Assembly (NCBI GenBank): GCA_009929775.1
Contig: RZZS01000003.1
Location: 1 to 64,000, forward strand
Direction: 5' to 3'
Origin: Alphaproteobacteria bacterium
Lineage (GTDB): Bacteria > Pseudomonadota > Alphaproteobacteria > Micavibrionales > Micavibrionaceae
DNA: 64,000 nt
Below are positions 9,071-18,006 of this stretch, piece by piece. Below the pieces are notes generated by a model. The model did no database searches, had not been told where the DNA came from, and saw nothing but the letters and a program-made list of their open reading frames with translations. The stretch's first letter is position 1, and each line of letters opens with the position of its first letter. The position numbers were made by a program, and so were the translations under genes.

Positions 9071-9667
9071 ATGGCTCGCGCTGCAGAAAAAAGAGACAAT
9101 CGCGAACGCGATAGGGACGAACCGGAACTGATCGAACGCCTCGTCGGCATCAACCGTGTCGCCAAGGTGGTGAAGGGCGGTCGTCGCTTCGGCTTCGCCG
9201 CGCTGATGGTCGTCGGCGACGGAAAAGGACGCGTCGGGACCGGCCACGGCAAGGCCCGGGAAGTTCCGGAAGCGATCCGCAAGGCGACGGAAGCGGCCAA
9301 GCGCAACATGGTTCGGGTGCCGTTGCGCGAAGGGCGTACACTGCACCACGATATTTACGGTCGTTTTGGTGCCGGAAAGGTGTTCCTCCGTTCGGCCCCG
9401 GCCGGTACGGGGATTATCGCGGGCGGTCCGCTCCGCGCAATTTTTGAGGCTCTCGGCGTTCAGGATGTAGTGGCGAAGGCTATCGGCACCAGCAATCCGT
9501 ACAACATGATCAACGCGACGTTCGAAGCGCTCAAGGATGTGCAGAGCCCGCGTCAGGTCGCCTCGCGCCGAAACCGCAAGGTCAGCGATATCATCGCCAA
9601 CCGCGAAGCTGCCAAGCCGCAGTCCGAGCAGGTTGCCCAACGTGAAGAGGAGCAATCCAATGGCTGA
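9071..9667 (+). CDS. rpsE: 30S ribosomal protein S5
   Basis: 198 residues. The double-stranded-RNA-binding S5 domain ([36 protein letters not shown]) is followed by the C-terminal domain ([30 protein letters not shown]). S5 contributes to decoding fidelity. The last eight bases overlap the rpmD start. Confidence 0.97.
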   Translation: MARAAEKRDNRERDRDEPELIERLVGINRVAKVVKGGRRFGFAALMVVGDGKGRVGTGHGKAREVPEAIRKATEAAKRNMVRVPLREGRTLHHDIYGRFGAGKVFLRSAPAGTGIIAGGPLRAIFEALGVQDVVAKAIGTSNPYNMINATFEALKDVQSPRQVASRRNRKVSDIIANREAAKPQSEQVAQREEEQSNG

Positions 9668-10055
9668 GGAAGAAGAGAAGAAGAAAGCCCCGGCGAAGAA
9701 AGCGCCCGCGAAGAAGGAGACGTCCCCGAAGGCGGCTGCAGAATCGAAAGCTGCGGCGAAGGCGGAAGAGCCCGCCGCGAAGGCCGCTCCGGCGAAAAAG
9801 GAAGCTGCCGCGCCCGAAAAGGCCGCCGCGAAGACGAAGAAGCCGGTTGCCAAGAAGGAAAAGAAGGCAGGCGTGAAGACGATCCGCGTCACGCAGGTCG
9901 GAAGCCCGATCGGCCGCAAAGACTATCAGCGTCAGACGCTGGTCGGCCTCGGTCTTAACAAGCTGCACCGCACGCGTGAGCTTGAGGACACGCCCGCTGT
10001 GCGCGGTATGATCAACAGCGTCCGCCACCTCGTGAAGGTGGAAGAGGCAGCATGA
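9660..10055 (+). CDS. rpmD: 50S ribosomal protein L30 with histone H1-like N-terminal extension
   Basis: 131 residues from the ATG at 9660, which overlaps the rpsE stop. The last ~60 residues are an ordinary L30 ([43 protein letters not shown]). The first ~68 residues are an Ala/Lys/Pro/Glu run with repeated PAKK units ([33 protein letters not shown]), resembling the tails of bacterial H1-like proteins. Ordinary L30 is 58-60 residues, so the protein is doubled in length. No internal start with a better ribosome-binding site was seen near the core, so the extension is probably translated. Confidence 0.93.
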   Translation: MAEEEEKKKAPAKKAPAKKETSPKAAAESKAAAKAEEPAAKAAPAKKEAAAPEKAAAKTKKPVAKKEKKAGVKTIRVTQVGSPIGRKDYQRQTLVGLGLNKLHRTRELEDTPAVRGMINSVRHLVKVEEAA

Positions 10056-10065
10056 ACTAGTCGTG

Positions 10066-10130
10066 AGTTACGAGTGGCGAGTAGCGAGAGCTTTCCCGCC
10101 CTTCCCGCTCGCAACTCGCAACTCGCAACT
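10066..10130 (+). repeat. Heptamer inverted repeat between rpmD and rplO
   Basis: Arms at 10066-10088 and 10108-10130 pair at 20 of 23 positions around a 19-base loop. The right arm is three tandem copies of CTCGCAA followed by CT. The element fills the 88-bp gap and ends just before the rplO ribosome-binding region (GAGAGAGAAC). It shares its unit with the repeat at 461-570. Confidence 0.8.
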
Positions 10131-10143
10131 GAGAGAGAACGAC

Positions 10144-10614
10144 ATGAAACTGAATGAAATCCAGCCCAAAGAAGGCTCTGTATTCGAACGGACCCGTGTC
10201 GGTCGCGGCATCGGTTCGACGAAAGGCAAGACCTGCGGCCGTGGCGTCAAAGGCCAGAAGGCGCGCACCGGCGTGGCGATCAAGGGCTTTGAGGGCGGCC
10301 AGATGCCGCTCGACCGCCGCCTGCCGAAACTGGGCTTCCGGAACATCTTCCGCAAGCATTACGCGGAACTGTCTCTCGGCAAGCTTCAGGCAGCGATCGA
10401 CTCGAAGAAAATCGACGCATCCAAGCCGCTCGATCAGGAAGTCCTGTTCGCCGCGAAGGTCGTCAACCGTGAGAAGGACGGCATCAAGCTGCTCGGGAAC
10501 GGCGAGCTGAAAAGCAAGGTCACTCTCAAGGTCGCGCGGGCCACGGCATCGGCGAAAGCCGCCGTTGAAAAGGCGGGCGGCAAGATCGAAACGAGCGCCA
10601 GCCAATCCGCATAA
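10144..10614 (+). CDS. rplO: 50S ribosomal protein L15
   Basis: 156 residues from the ATG at 10144 ([12 protein letters not shown]). An upstream ATG at 10063 in the same frame would translate through the repeat and is rejected. Signatures are [24 protein letters not shown] and [19 protein letters not shown]15 is a late 50S assembly protein. It is followed by a candidate terminator before secY. Confidence 0.97.
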   Translation: MKLNEIQPKEGSVFERTRVGRGIGSTKGKTCGRGVKGQKARTGVAIKGFEGGQMPLDRRLPKLGFRNIFRKHYAELSLGKLQAAIDSKKIDASKPLDQEVLFAAKVVNREKDGIKLLGNGELKSKVTLKVARATASAKAAVEKAGGKIETSASQSA

Positions 10615-10663
10615 CAGGTCGTTGCCGCACTGGCGTGTTGACGTCTGGCGACGACGTGGCATC

Positions 10664-10692
10664 AGGGGCTTGTGTGCCCCTTTTGTTTTCTT
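10664..10692 (+). terminator. Candidate intrinsic terminator or attenuator between rplO and secY
   Basis: AGGGGC (10664-10669), loop TTGTGT, GCCCCT (10676-10681), then TTTGTTTTCTT. The stem is only six base pairs, so termination may be partial, which would lower secY-adk expression relative to the ribosomal genes. No strong promoter was seen between it and secY. Confidence 0.5.
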
Positions 10693-10732
10693 TATGTATC
10701 AGATGGATCCATTTGAACAGAACGGGTAGACG

Positions 10733-12064
10733 ATGTCATCGGCGATAGAACAACTGGCGCGCAACGCCAACTGGGGAGCCTTTTCTAAAGCGAAGGAGTT
10801 GCAGCAACGCCTTCTGTTTGTCATGGGCGCGCTTCTCGTTTACCGGCTCGGCACCTATATTCCCGTTCCCGGGATCGATCCCGAGGCGTGGGGATCCGTT
10901 TTCGACGACAAGGACCAGGGCATCCTGGGAATGTTCAACATGTTCGCAGGCGGTGCCCTGCAGCGGATGACCATCTTCGCTCTCAACATCATGCCCTACA
11001 TTTCGGCGTCGATCATCATGCAACTCGCCGCCGCCATGTCGCCGAAGCTCGAGGCAATGAAAAAGGAGGGCGAGTCGGGTCGGGTCAAGATCAACCAGTA
11101 TACGCGCTACCTGACCGTTTTGCTCGCCTCTGTTCAGGGTTATGGCCTTGCGGTCGGCCTTGAGAGTGCGGGCGGGGTCGTGCTCGATCCCGGCCTGTTT
11201 TTCCGGATTTCCACCGTGATTACGATTGTCGGGGGGACGATCTTCCTGATGTGGCTCGGCGAACAGATCACGAGCCGCGGGGTGGGGAACGGAATTTCCC
11301 TTATTATCTTCGCGGGGATCGTCGCCGAATTGCCTCGTGCCTTTGCCACGACGCTGGAACTCGGGCGCACGGAAGTGCTGAATATCCTGCAAATCGGTCT
11401 TATCATGGCAATGATTGTCGCCGTGATTGCATTCATCGTTTTCATGGAGCGCGCCCAGCGCCGGGTGATTGTCCAGTATCCGAAACGTCAGGTCGGGAAT
11501 CGTATGTATGGCGGAGAGCAGAATCACATACCGCTTAAACTCAACACGTCCGGCGTTATTCCGCCGATTTTCGCGTCCTCGCTTCTTCTTCTGCCATTGA
11601 CGATTGTCGGCTTTTCGGGTGCGGAAGGGGGCGACTTCACGGCTGCGATCTCGCGTTTCCTGAGTCACGGATCTCCGGTCTATATGGGCCTGTATGGCGC
11701 ATTCATTGTCTTCTTCGCGTTCTTCTACACCGCGATCGTCTTCAATCCGCAGGAAAATGCCGAGATGCTGCGCAAGCATGGAGGTTTCGTGCCCGGCATT
11801 CGGCCTGGGAAAAATACTGCGGATTATCTCGACTATGTGCTCACGCGCATTACGACGGTTGGCGCGCTCTATCTGGTGTTCATCTGTCTGTTGCCGGAAT
11901 TGCTGATTTCGCAGTATTCGTTGCCATTCTACTTCGGAGGTACAAGTCTTCTGATTGTCGTCTCGGTGACTATGGATACGGTCGCGCAAATCCACTCCCA
12001 TCTGATCGCGCACCAGTACGAGGGACTTATCAAGAAGGCCAAACTCAGAGGAAGAGTACGATGA
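10733..12064 (+). CDS. secY: Sec translocon channel subunit SecY
   Basis: 443 residues with about ten hydrophobic segments. The amphipathic N-terminus (ELQQRLLFVMGALLVYRLG), the FNMFAGGALQRMTIFALNIMPYIS stretch and the C-terminal EGLIKKAKLRGR are characteristic. SecY forms the protein-conducting pore with SecE and SecG in the inner membrane. It sits in the spc operon between rplO and adk, overlapping adk by four bases. Length is normal. Confidence 0.98.
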   Translation: MSSAIEQLARNANWGAFSKAKELQQRLLFVMGALLVYRLGTYIPVPGIDPEAWGSVFDDKDQGILGMFNMFAGGALQRMTIFALNIMPYISASIIMQLAAAMSPKLEAMKKEGESGRVKINQYTRYLTVLLASVQGYGLAVGLESAGGVVLDPGLFFRISTVITIVGGTIFLMWLGEQITSRGVGNGISLIIFAGIVAELPRAFATTLELGRTEVLNILQIGLIMAMIVAVIAFIVFMERAQRRVIVQYPKRQVGNRMYGGEQNHIPLKLNTSGVIPPIFASSLLLLPLTIVGFSGAEGGDFTAAISRFLSHGSPVYMGLYGAFIVFFAFFYTAIVFNPQENAEMLRKHGGFVPGIRPGKNTADYLDYVLTRITTVGALYLVFICLLPELLISQYSLPFYFGGTSLLIVVSVTMDTVAQIHSHLIAHQYEGLIKKAKLRGRVR

Positions 12065-12678
12065 AGCTGATTATTCTGCTGGGCGCCCCGGGATCCGGGA
12101 AAGGTACCCAAGCGCTGCAGATCGAGAAAAAGACCGGCCTGCGGCATCTCTCCACCGGCGAAATGCTAAGAGCCGAAGTTGAGGCCGGCACGGATCTGGG
12201 CAAGGAACTTGCGGGAACTCTCGAGCAGGGCAACCTTGTCCCCGACGAAGTGATCATTGACATCATCCGGGGCTGCGTTCGCGGAGACAAGTGCCCGCAA
12301 TGTCCGGGACTGGAAGCGTGTCGTGCGGGTTTCATCCTGGACGGATTCCCGCGCACCGTTCCGCAGGCCGAAGCTCTTGACGAAATGCTTAAAGACCAGA
12401 ATCGTGAGATCGACGATGTGATCCTGCTCGATGTCGACGAGTCGATCCTGTTCGAGCGGATTGAGAGACGCATCCGGGAAAACGCCGGTAACAAGCGCGC
12501 CGACGATAATGCGCGTACCCTGAAAAATCGTCTTGAAATCTATACGAGGGCCACCAAGCCGCTGGTGCCGTATTACGAGAAAAAGGGCATCTTGCGCCGC
12601 ATCGACGGCATGCGGCCGATCGATCAGGTTACGGATGAGGTCTTTAACGTCATCAACCGGAAGAAAAGCGCTGCCTGA
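12061..12678 (+). CDS. adk: Adenylate kinase with an inserted cysteine cluster
   Basis: 205 residues. The P-loop GAPGSGKGT lies at 8-16, the NMP-binding STGEMLR at 31-37 and the GFILDGFPRT signature near 90-99. The LID is the short type without zinc cysteines. Unusually, four cysteines, C72, C78, C81 and C87 (C-x5-C-x2-C-x5-C), sit in an insertion just before the DGFPRT motif, not in the LID. The enzyme interconverts ATP+AMP and 2 ADP in the cytoplasm. Placement after secY (ATGA overlap) is standard. Confidence 0.95.
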   Translation: MKLIILLGAPGSGKGTQALQIEKKTGLRHLSTGEMLRAEVEAGTDLGKELAGTLEQGNLVPDEVIIDIIRGCVRGDKCPQCPGLEACRAGFILDGFPRTVPQAEALDEMLKDQNREIDDVILLDVDESILFERIERRIRENAGNKRADDNARTLKNRLEIYTRATKPLVPYYEKKGILRRIDGMRPIDQVTDEVFNVINRKKSAA

Positions 12679-12718
12679 CCGGCTGTAAAAAGCTGATTTA
12701 TTCAGACAAATAAAACTG

Positions 12719-12746
12719 TTGACGTTTGGACTTCAGTTCATATAAT
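12719..12746 (+). promoter_or_regulatory. Strong sigma-70-type promoter for the alpha operon
   Basis: TTGACG at 12719-12724 and a perfect TATAAT at 12741-12746, spaced 16 bp, in the 228-bp adk-rpsM gap. Initiation would be expected near 12753. It would drive rpsM, rpsK, rpoA and rplQ separately from the spc operon. Confidence 0.75.
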
Positions 12747-12788
12747 GCGCCCATCTTAAGATCAGGCATGGTTTATGCGGTCTTGTTG

Positions 12789-12816
12789 CGCCCTTTGGTT
12801 GCGGGCGTTTTGTTTT
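12789..12816 (+). terminator. Candidate attenuator hairpin in the rpsM leader
   Basis: CGCCC (12789-12793) and GGGCG (12803-12807) flank a 9-base loop and are followed by TTTTGTTTT. It lies about 36 bp after the predicted start of transcription and 90 bp before rpsM, a position that would allow control of the alpha operon by premature termination. The stem is short, so this is tentative. Confidence 0.4.
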
Positions 12817-12906
12817 GGTGTACGAACCGGCGCTTTAGCCAATGAAATCAAGATTATCGGCCAGGCAATACGGTTCGGCTTGAAATCGAAAAAAGAGGAG
12901 TACTCA

Positions 12907-13281
12907 ATGGCACGTATTGCCGGTGTTAACGTTCCCGATAAGAAGCGGGTTCCAATCGCGCTGACCTACATCCACGGAATCGGTCGCACGACCGCATTCA
13001 AGCTTTGTGAGAAGCTTGGTATCGATGTCCAGACCCGCATGGGGGATCTGCCCGAGGATACGCTGAACCGTATTCGTACGGAAATCGAGACGGACGCATA
13101 CCTCATCGAGGGGGATCTGCGCCGTGAAGTCGCTATGAATATCAAGCGCTTGATGGATATGGCCTGCTACCGCGGCCTGCGTCACCGCAAGGGGCTGCCG
13201 GTGCGCGGCCAGAACACGCGCTGCAACGCCCGTACCCGCAAAGGTCCGGCACGACCGATTGCCGGCAAGAAAAAAGCGTAA
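12907..13281 (+). CDS. rpsM: 30S ribosomal protein S13
   Basis: 124 residues from the ATG at 12907 ([15 protein letters not shown]), preceded by AAGAGGAG. An in-frame ATG at 12775 would begin inside the leader and is rejected. The helix-hairpin region [14 protein letters not shown] and the C-terminal [22 protein letters not shown] are diagnostic. S13 contacts the P-site tRNA and forms inter-subunit bridges. Confidence 0.97.
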   Translation: MARIAGVNVPDKKRVPIALTYIHGIGRTTAFKLCEKLGIDVQTRMGDLPEDTLNRIRTEIETDAYLIEGDLRREVAMNIKRLMDMACYRGLRHRKGLPVRGQNTRCNARTRKGPARPIAGKKKA

Positions 13282-13295
13282 GGGAGGGTAGATAA

Positions 13296-13697
13296 ATGGC
13301 TAAAGCAGCAGTAAAAACAGCAGGTCGTCCGAAGCGGAAAGAACGCAAGAACATCACCGCGGGCGTTGCTTATGTGAATTCCACGTTCAACAACACGATG
13401 ATCACGATTGCCGACATTCAGGGCAATGTCGTTTCCTGGTCTTCGGCCGGTACGATGGGTTTCAAGGGCTCCCGGAAGTCGACGCCGTACGCCGCCCAGA
13501 CCGCCGCTGAAGATGCGGGCCGCAAAGCTCAGGAACATGGCATGCGCGAGCTGGAAGTAAATGTCAAGGGGCCGGGTTCGGGCCGTGAGTCGGCGCTCCG
13601 CGCGCTTCAGGCCATCGGTTTCACGATCAAGTCGATCAAGGACGTGACTCCGATCCCTCACAACGGGGTGCGCGCCCGCAAGAAGCGCCGCGTTTAA
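13296..13697 (+). CDS. rpsK: 30S ribosomal protein S11
   Basis: 133 residues. The core includes [39 protein letters not shown] and the C-terminal [19 protein letters not shown]11 is a platform protein of the 30S subunit. It is 14 bp after rpsM and 112 bp before rpoA, with no obvious promoter in that gap. Confidence 0.98.
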   Translation: MAKAAVKTAGRPKRKERKNITAGVAYVNSTFNNTMITIADIQGNVVSWSSAGTMGFKGSRKSTPYAAQTAAEDAGRKAQEHGMRELEVNVKGPGSGRESALRALQAIGFTIKSIKDVTPIPHNGVRARKKRRV

Positions 13698-13809
13698 TGA
13701 TACGGCGGCGCGAGTCTGATACGGCTGGCGTCGTCATGCCGCGTGAATTCTCAAAAAATAACCAGAGGCCGGTTAAGAGCCGGATGACGTTAAGAGGAAG
13801 GACAAGACC

Positions 13810-14826
13810 GTGATACAAAAGAACTGGCTGGAACTTATCAAGCCCTCCAAAATCGACATCAAGCATGGCGCCGATCCGAAGACCGAGGGCGTTGTCGTTG
13901 CGGAACCGCTCGAGCGGGGTTTCGGCCTGACGCTCGGGAACGCGCTGCGCCGCGTGCTGCTGTCCTCGCTGCAAGGCGCGGCTGTTACGGCGGTGCAGAT
14001 CGATGGCGTTCTGCATGAATTCTCTTCCATCGAGGGCGTACGCGAAGACGTAACGGATATCATCCTCAACATCAAGGCCATCGCGGTGCGCATGCACTCC
14101 GAAGGGCCGAAGCGCATGCGCCTCTCGGCCGAGGGGCCCTGTGAGGTAACCGCCGGGATGATCGAGGCGGGGGCCGATATCGAAATCATGAATCCAGAAC
14201 TGGTTCTGTGCACGCTCGACAAGGGTGCCAGGTTCAACATGGAAATGACCGTCAACACCGGCAAGGGCTACCGCCCCGCCGCCCAGAACCGTCCGGAGGA
14301 AGCGCCGGTCGGTCTGATCCCGGTCGATTCCGTGTTCTCGCCGGTTCGCAAGGTCTCCTACGAAGTGGAAGACACCCGCGTCGGCCAGATTACAGACTAC
14401 GACAAGCTGACGCTGTTCGTTGAAACCAACGGCGTCATCACGCCGGAAGACGCGGTCGCTTATGCCGCCCGCATCCTGCAGGACCAGCTTCAGGTCTTCA
14501 TCAACTTCGAAGAGCCCCGGGAGGCTTCCGAGAGCGAAGAGAAAGAAGAGCTGCCGTTCAACAAGAACCTGCTTCGCAAGGTCGACGAGCTTGAACTGTC
14601 GGTGCGCTCCGCGAATTGCCTCAAGAACGACAACATCGTCTATATCGGCGACCTCGTCCAGCGCAGCGAAAGCGATATGCTCCGTACGCCGAACTTCGGT
14701 CGCAAATCGCTGAACGAGATAAAGGAAGTGCTCTCGACCATGGGCCTCCACCTTGGCATGCAGGTCGAAGGCTGGCCGCCTGAGAACATCGAAGACCTCG
14801 CCAGAAAGGTCGACGAGCCGTTCTGA
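13810..14826 (+). CDS. rpoA: RNA polymerase alpha subunit
   Basis: 338 residues from a GTG start preceded by AAGAGGAAGG. The N-terminal dimerisation domain ([24 protein letters not shown]) is followed by a flexible acidic linker (ESEEKEELP) and the alpha-CTD ([28 protein letters not shown]). The subunit nucleates assembly of RNA polymerase and contacts UP elements and activators. Length is normal. Confidence 0.98.
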   Translation: MIQKNWLELIKPSKIDIKHGADPKTEGVVVAEPLERGFGLTLGNALRRVLLSSLQGAAVTAVQIDGVLHEFSSIEGVREDVTDIILNIKAIAVRMHSEGPKRMRLSAEGPCEVTAGMIEAGADIEIMNPELVLCTLDKGARFNMEMTVNTGKGYRPAAQNRPEEAPVGLIPVDSVFSPVRKVSYEVEDTRVGQITDYDKLTLFVETNGVITPEDAVAYAARILQDQLQVFINFEEPREASESEEKEELPFNKNLLRKVDELELSVRSANCLKNDNIVYIGDLVQRSESDMLRTPNFGRKSLNEIKEVLSTMGLHLGMQVEGWPPENIEDLARKVDEPF

Positions 14827-14832
14827 TTTTTG

Positions 14833-14869
14833 TTGACATAAAACCGTAAGATTGATAGCGGGTTTATGT
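14833..14869 (+). promoter_or_regulatory. TTGACA box overlapping an inverted repeat after rpoA
   Basis: A consensus TTGACA at 14833-14838 overlaps the left arm of an inverted repeat: ACATAAAACCG (14836-14846) and CGGGTTTATGT (14859-14869), 10 of 11 matching. No good -10 stands at 16-18 bp (ATAGCG or TAGCGG). It may be a regulated promoter for the small gene and rplQ, or an RNA hairpin processing the transcript after rpoA. Confidence 0.4.
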
Positions 14870-14903
14870 TCAGGATGATTCGGAAAGGGTGTTGGAGATG
14901 ACG

Positions 14904-15227
14904 ATGCATTTTGTAGTGAATGGCGGTCAGATGGAAGCCGACCAGATCGGAGAAATCCTCGATGGGGGCTTCCCTCTTGCACTGAGAGTCCATTACATAA
15001 ATGCGGGCGAAGGTGGTATCGAAACCGAAACAACCCGTTTGGTTGGTGTAACGCCGGACAACGTCGATTCGGTGCGTATCGCTGAGTTCAGTCAAGGGGC
15101 CTGTCGGGTGGAGACCCTGCGCGTGAACCCTGAAGGCAAGGTTCTGGAGCGGGTTTTGCGACCTGCACAAAAGGCTCCGGAAGGAGCCGCAGGATATGCA
15201 GCACCCGCACTTGCACCTGCCGTTTGA
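14904..15227 (+). CDS. Unknown protein between rpoA and rplQ
   Basis: 107 residues from the ATG at 14904, six bases after GGAG. ATG 14898 and GTG 14889 are less well placed. The product starts MHFVVNGGQMEADQIGEIL and has mixed alpha/beta composition. A segment of alternating polarity (GGIETETTRLVGVTPDNVDSV) is followed by an Ala/Pro-rich tail ending ALAPAV. No membrane segment, signal peptide or known motif was recognised. Same-strand placement and coding-like composition support it as a gene. rpoA and rplQ are normally neighbours, so it is an insertion in the alpha operon. Confidence 0.65.
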   Translation: MHFVVNGGQMEADQIGEILDGGFPLALRVHYINAGEGGIETETTRLVGVTPDNVDSVRIAEFSQGACRVETLRVNPEGKVLERVLRPAQKAPEGAAGYAAPALAPAV

Positions 15228-15341
15228 TTTTTTCAGGGCACTGTGCCCACCCCTGCTTTCGATCGTCACGATGATGTCAGCAGGTAACCCAATGGGACCC
15301 GCCGCGGCGGCCCGCAGACAAGAAAGAGAAAGGAAGAGGCC

Positions 15342-15788
15342 ATGAGACATGGTATCAAACAACGTAAACTGAACCGGACCTCACAGCACCGGAAAGCCAT
15401 GCTCGCCAACATGGCGGCGGCGCTGATCAAGCACGAGCAGATCAAGACGACTCTGCCAAAGGCTAAAGAGCTCAAGCCTTTCGTTGAAAAAGTCATCACC
15501 CTTGGCAAAAAGGGCGGCCTTGCCAATCGTCGCCGGGCGATCGCGATCGTGCGCGACGAAAAGCAGGTCGCGAAGCTGTTCGACACGCTGGCCGATCGTT
15601 ACAAGGACCGGCAGGGCGGCTACACGCGCGTTCTGAAGGCGGGCTTCCGCTATGGAGACGCTGCGCCGATGGCCGTCATCGAACTTGTCGACCGTGACGT
15701 TGAGGCAAAGGGTCAGGACTCCGGTCCGCTCCAGTTCTCGGACGACGACTTCGAAACCGCCGAACAGCAAAAAGTTGCCGCAGGCTGA
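15342..15788 (+). CDS. rplQ: 50S ribosomal protein L17
   Basis: 148 residues. [20 protein letters not shown] and the segment [29 protein letters not shown] are invariant L17 features, with the [25 protein letters not shown] end of the core. A ~30-residue acidic tail ([13 protein letters not shown]) follows, as often seen in alphaproteobacteria. It closes the ribosomal block; opposite-strand genes follow. Confidence 0.97.
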   Translation: MRHGIKQRKLNRTSQHRKAMLANMAAALIKHEQIKTTLPKAKELKPFVEKVITLGKKGGLANRRRAIAIVRDEKQVAKLFDTLADRYKDRQGGYTRVLKAGFRYGDAAPMAVIELVDRDVEAKGQDSGPLQFSDDDFETAEQQKVAAG

Positions 15789-15822
15789 TCTTCCCATTCG
15801 GCGTTTTGTTTTTGATTTTCCG

Positions 15823-15858
15823 TTCGCGTCGGCACTGTCTGTCGGCGCGAATTTCTTT
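15823..15858 (+). terminator. Candidate terminator after rplQ
   Basis: TTCGCG (15823-15828) and CGCGAA (15846-15851) enclose a 17-base partly self-complementary loop and are followed by TTTCTTT. Another T-rich run (GTTTTGTTTTTGATTTT) lies just before. The 159-bp convergent gap to the opposite-strand gene contains nothing else recognisable. Confidence 0.4.
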
Positions 15859-15947
15859 ACAACAACGGGCAAGGCGATCGCCGCGTAGCGGAAGGATCTG
15901 GAAACAGGGATATCCGCGGAAAGCGCCGTGCCCGCCGTACTGGCCCG

Positions 15948-16256
15948 TTAAAAATGCGACGGACGCAAACGTCGCGCCGGTTCGTGTTCGGGCCAGTCGA
16001 TCTCCGGCACCTTGCGGACCAGTTCGCGGTAAGTGAGCGCCTTGTCCCAGTCCTCGCCGATGGTTTTCTCGAGTACGGTTTCCCCTTTTATCTCCGAGAC
16101 GTAGGGTGCATTGTCCCCGGGCGGGCCGAGCTTGATGGTGAGGTCGCCGTGCCGGTAGCGGATATAGATCTGCCGGTTCAGAGACGTCCAGCCTTCCCAT
16201 TCTGTCGGAGAGGAGCCGCCGGTCAGGATGAGCTCTGTAACCGCGAAGCGTTTCAC
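15948..16256 (-). CDS. Unknown 102-residue protein downstream of panC
   Basis: Starts [20 protein letters not shown] with a 4-base overlap to the panC stop, so it is probably the third gene of a panB-panC operon. The sequence is soluble and charged, with NRQIYIRYRHGDLTIKLGPPG in the middle and EIDWPEHEPARR near the end. I recognise no family. The tight coupling is the only hint of function; a link to pantothenate synthesis is inference. Confidence 0.65.
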   Translation of the reverse strand: MKRFAVTELILTGGSSPTEWEGWTSLNRQIYIRYRHGDLTIKLGPPGDNAPYVSEIKGETVLEKTIGEDWDKALTYRELVRKVPEIDWPEHEPARRLRPSHF

Positions 16257-17128
16257 GAAACCACCCCGGGATCGACCGCGATATTGTCCAGAAGCCGTAC
16301 CCCTTCCAAACGGACCGTGGCCACAAGGCGTCCCGTTCGATCCAGAGCGGGCAGGCGCTCCAGCGTAACCGCATCCACCAACTCGAAATAATCGACTTCG
16401 TCAAATCCGCTTTCCAGCAGGGCGACCGTTCCCATTTCGCACAGTGACCTGATCTCCGCGGGGAATTTAGCCATTTCCAATGCGATGGAGGCGAGAACCC
16501 TGTTGAGGAGTCGCGCGGTTTTAAGCCCTTCCGGTGTCAGGTATGCGTTCCGGGACGACAGCGCAAGTCCCCTTTCGTCCCGGACGATGGGCGCGCCAAC
16601 GATTTCGACCGGAATGCAGAGATCATCGACCATGCGCCGTATGACCGCGAGTTGCTGATAATCCTTTTCTCCAAACACGGCGATATCCGGCAGGCATTGT
16701 AGTAAAAGCTTGGCAACCACCGTCGTTACGCCTTCGAAATGCCCGGGGCGGAACGCGCCTTCGAGCCGTTCGGTAATTTCCCCCACGCGCACGGTGGTTC
16801 GGCTTCCTTCGGGATACATCTCATCTACGGACGGAACAAAAACGAGATGTGCCCCCGCCTCTTCGAGGCGCGCGCAATCCTCGCTCTCGCGGCGCGGATA
16901 TTTTTCGAAATCCTCGTTCGGACCAAATTGCGTCGGGTTGACGAAAATGCTCACCGCGACGCGGTCGCTGGTCTTCAGCGCCTCGCGAACGAGCGAAAGA
17001 TGTCCTTCATGAAGTGCGCCCATCGTCGGCACAAAGCCGATGCGAAGTCCGTTCGTGCGCCATTCCGCAACTTTACTGCGCAAGTCGGTGACCGAGCGGA
17101 CAATTGAGACTTTCGACGATATGCTCAT
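16253..17128 (-). CDS. panC: Pantoate--beta-alanine ligase
   Basis: 291 residues from the ATG at 17128, which overlaps the panB stop by ATGA. The nucleotidyl-transferase motif [50 protein letters not shown] and [12 protein letters not shown] match PanC throughout. It condenses pantoate with beta-alanine using ATP, the last step of pantothenate synthesis. An upstream reading-frame extension to 17320 lies within panB and is rejected. Confidence 0.97.
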   Translation of the reverse strand: MSISSKVSIVRSVTDLRSKVAEWRTNGLRIGFVPTMGALHEGHLSLVREALKTSDRVAVSIFVNPTQFGPNEDFEKYPRRESEDCARLEEAGAHLVFVPSVDEMYPEGSRTTVRVGEITERLEGAFRPGHFEGVTTVVAKLLLQCLPDIAVFGEKDYQQLAVIRRMVDDLCIPVEIVGAPIVRDERGLALSSRNAYLTPEGLKTARLLNRVLASIALEMAKFPAEIRSLCEMGTVALLESGFDEVDYFELVDAVTLERLPALDRTGRLVATVRLEGVRLLDNIAVDPGVVS

Positions 17129-17961
17129 TTTTGGTCCTTTTTCGTGTCGGCGTAAACGTGTTCGTCGCCGGGGAAGGCGCGGGTCCGCACGTCTTCCGCA
17201 TAGCGCCGGACGGCGTCTCCGACGGTCCCGGACAGATCTGCGTACTTTTTGACGAATCGCGCGTGCGGCCCCGGCGTCAGGCCGAGCATATCCTCGGCCA
17301 CCAGTATTTGTCCGTCGCATGCGCGCGATGCGCCGATGCCGATCGTTGGAATCTCGACGGAACTGGTGACTTTGCGGGCGAGCGGTTCGACAACACCTTC
17401 GATAACTACCGCAAAGGCGCCGGCTTCTGCGACGGCGCGGGCGTCCTCAAGGATTGCGTCCGCATCGGCTTTACCGTGGCCCTGAACCTTGTAACCGCCA
17501 TTGGCGTTGAAATGCTGGGGCATAAGCCCGATATGGGCAAGAACCGGAATGCCGCGTGCCGTTAGAAAGGCGATGGTCTCCGCCATTTCCCGGCCGCCCT
17601 CGAACTTGACGGCGCTCGCGCCCGTTTCGGCCAGTACGCGCGCGCAGTTGCGGAACGCGGCCTGCGGGGTTTCCTGACACGACCCGAAAGGCATGTCGAC
17701 AACGATGCAGGCATGGCGCGCGCTGCTGGCGACGGCGCGACTGTGGCGGATCATCGTCTCAAGATCGACGCCGAGTGTCGTCTCCATCCCGTAAAGAACC
17801 ATCCCGAGGCTATCCCCGACCAGAAGCAGATCACAGTGCGGGTCGAGAAGGCGCGTCAGCGGCGCGGACGATGAGGTGAGGCACACGAGGGGCGAGGCGG
17901 CACCCTTGTGGCCGCGAATGTGCGGGGGCATCACCCGCTTGATATCGATCAGGCTGCTCAT
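17125..17961 (-). CDS. panB: 3-methyl-2-oxobutanoate hydroxymethyltransferase
   Basis: 278 residues. [37 protein letters not shown] and [17 protein letters not shown] are PanB motifs holding the Mg2+ ligands and catalytic residues. It converts alpha-ketoisovalerate to ketopantoate using methylene-tetrahydrofolate. The usual N-terminal TAYD segment reads TSSSA here, a divergence outside the metal ligands. Operon with panC. Confidence 0.96.
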   Translation of the reverse strand: MSSLIDIKRVMPPHIRGHKGAASPLVCLTSSSAPLTRLLDPHCDLLLVGDSLGMVLYGMETTLGVDLETMIRHSRAVASSARHACIVVDMPFGSCQETPQAAFRNCARVLAETGASAVKFEGGREMAETIAFLTARGIPVLAHIGLMPQHFNANGGYKVQGHGKADADAILEDARAVAEAGAFAVVIEGVVEPLARKVTSSVEIPTIGIGASRACDGQILVAEDMLGLTPGPHARFVKKYADLSGTVGDAVRRYAEDVRTRAFPGDEHVYADTKKDQK

Positions 17962-18006
17962 GGTTTACCGGTATAACCTATAAGTGCGCCAACCTGCAAA
18001 CGGGCA

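Noticed and set aside
10063..10143. N-terminal extension of L15 through the heptamer repeat
   Set aside because: The added residues come only from repeat DNA, and ATG 10144 gives the normal L15 start.
12775..12906. N-terminal extension of S13 starting at 12775
   Set aside because: It would translate the attenuator-like leader and add 44 residues not found in S13; the ATG at 12907 has a good ribosome-binding site and the standard MARIAGV start.
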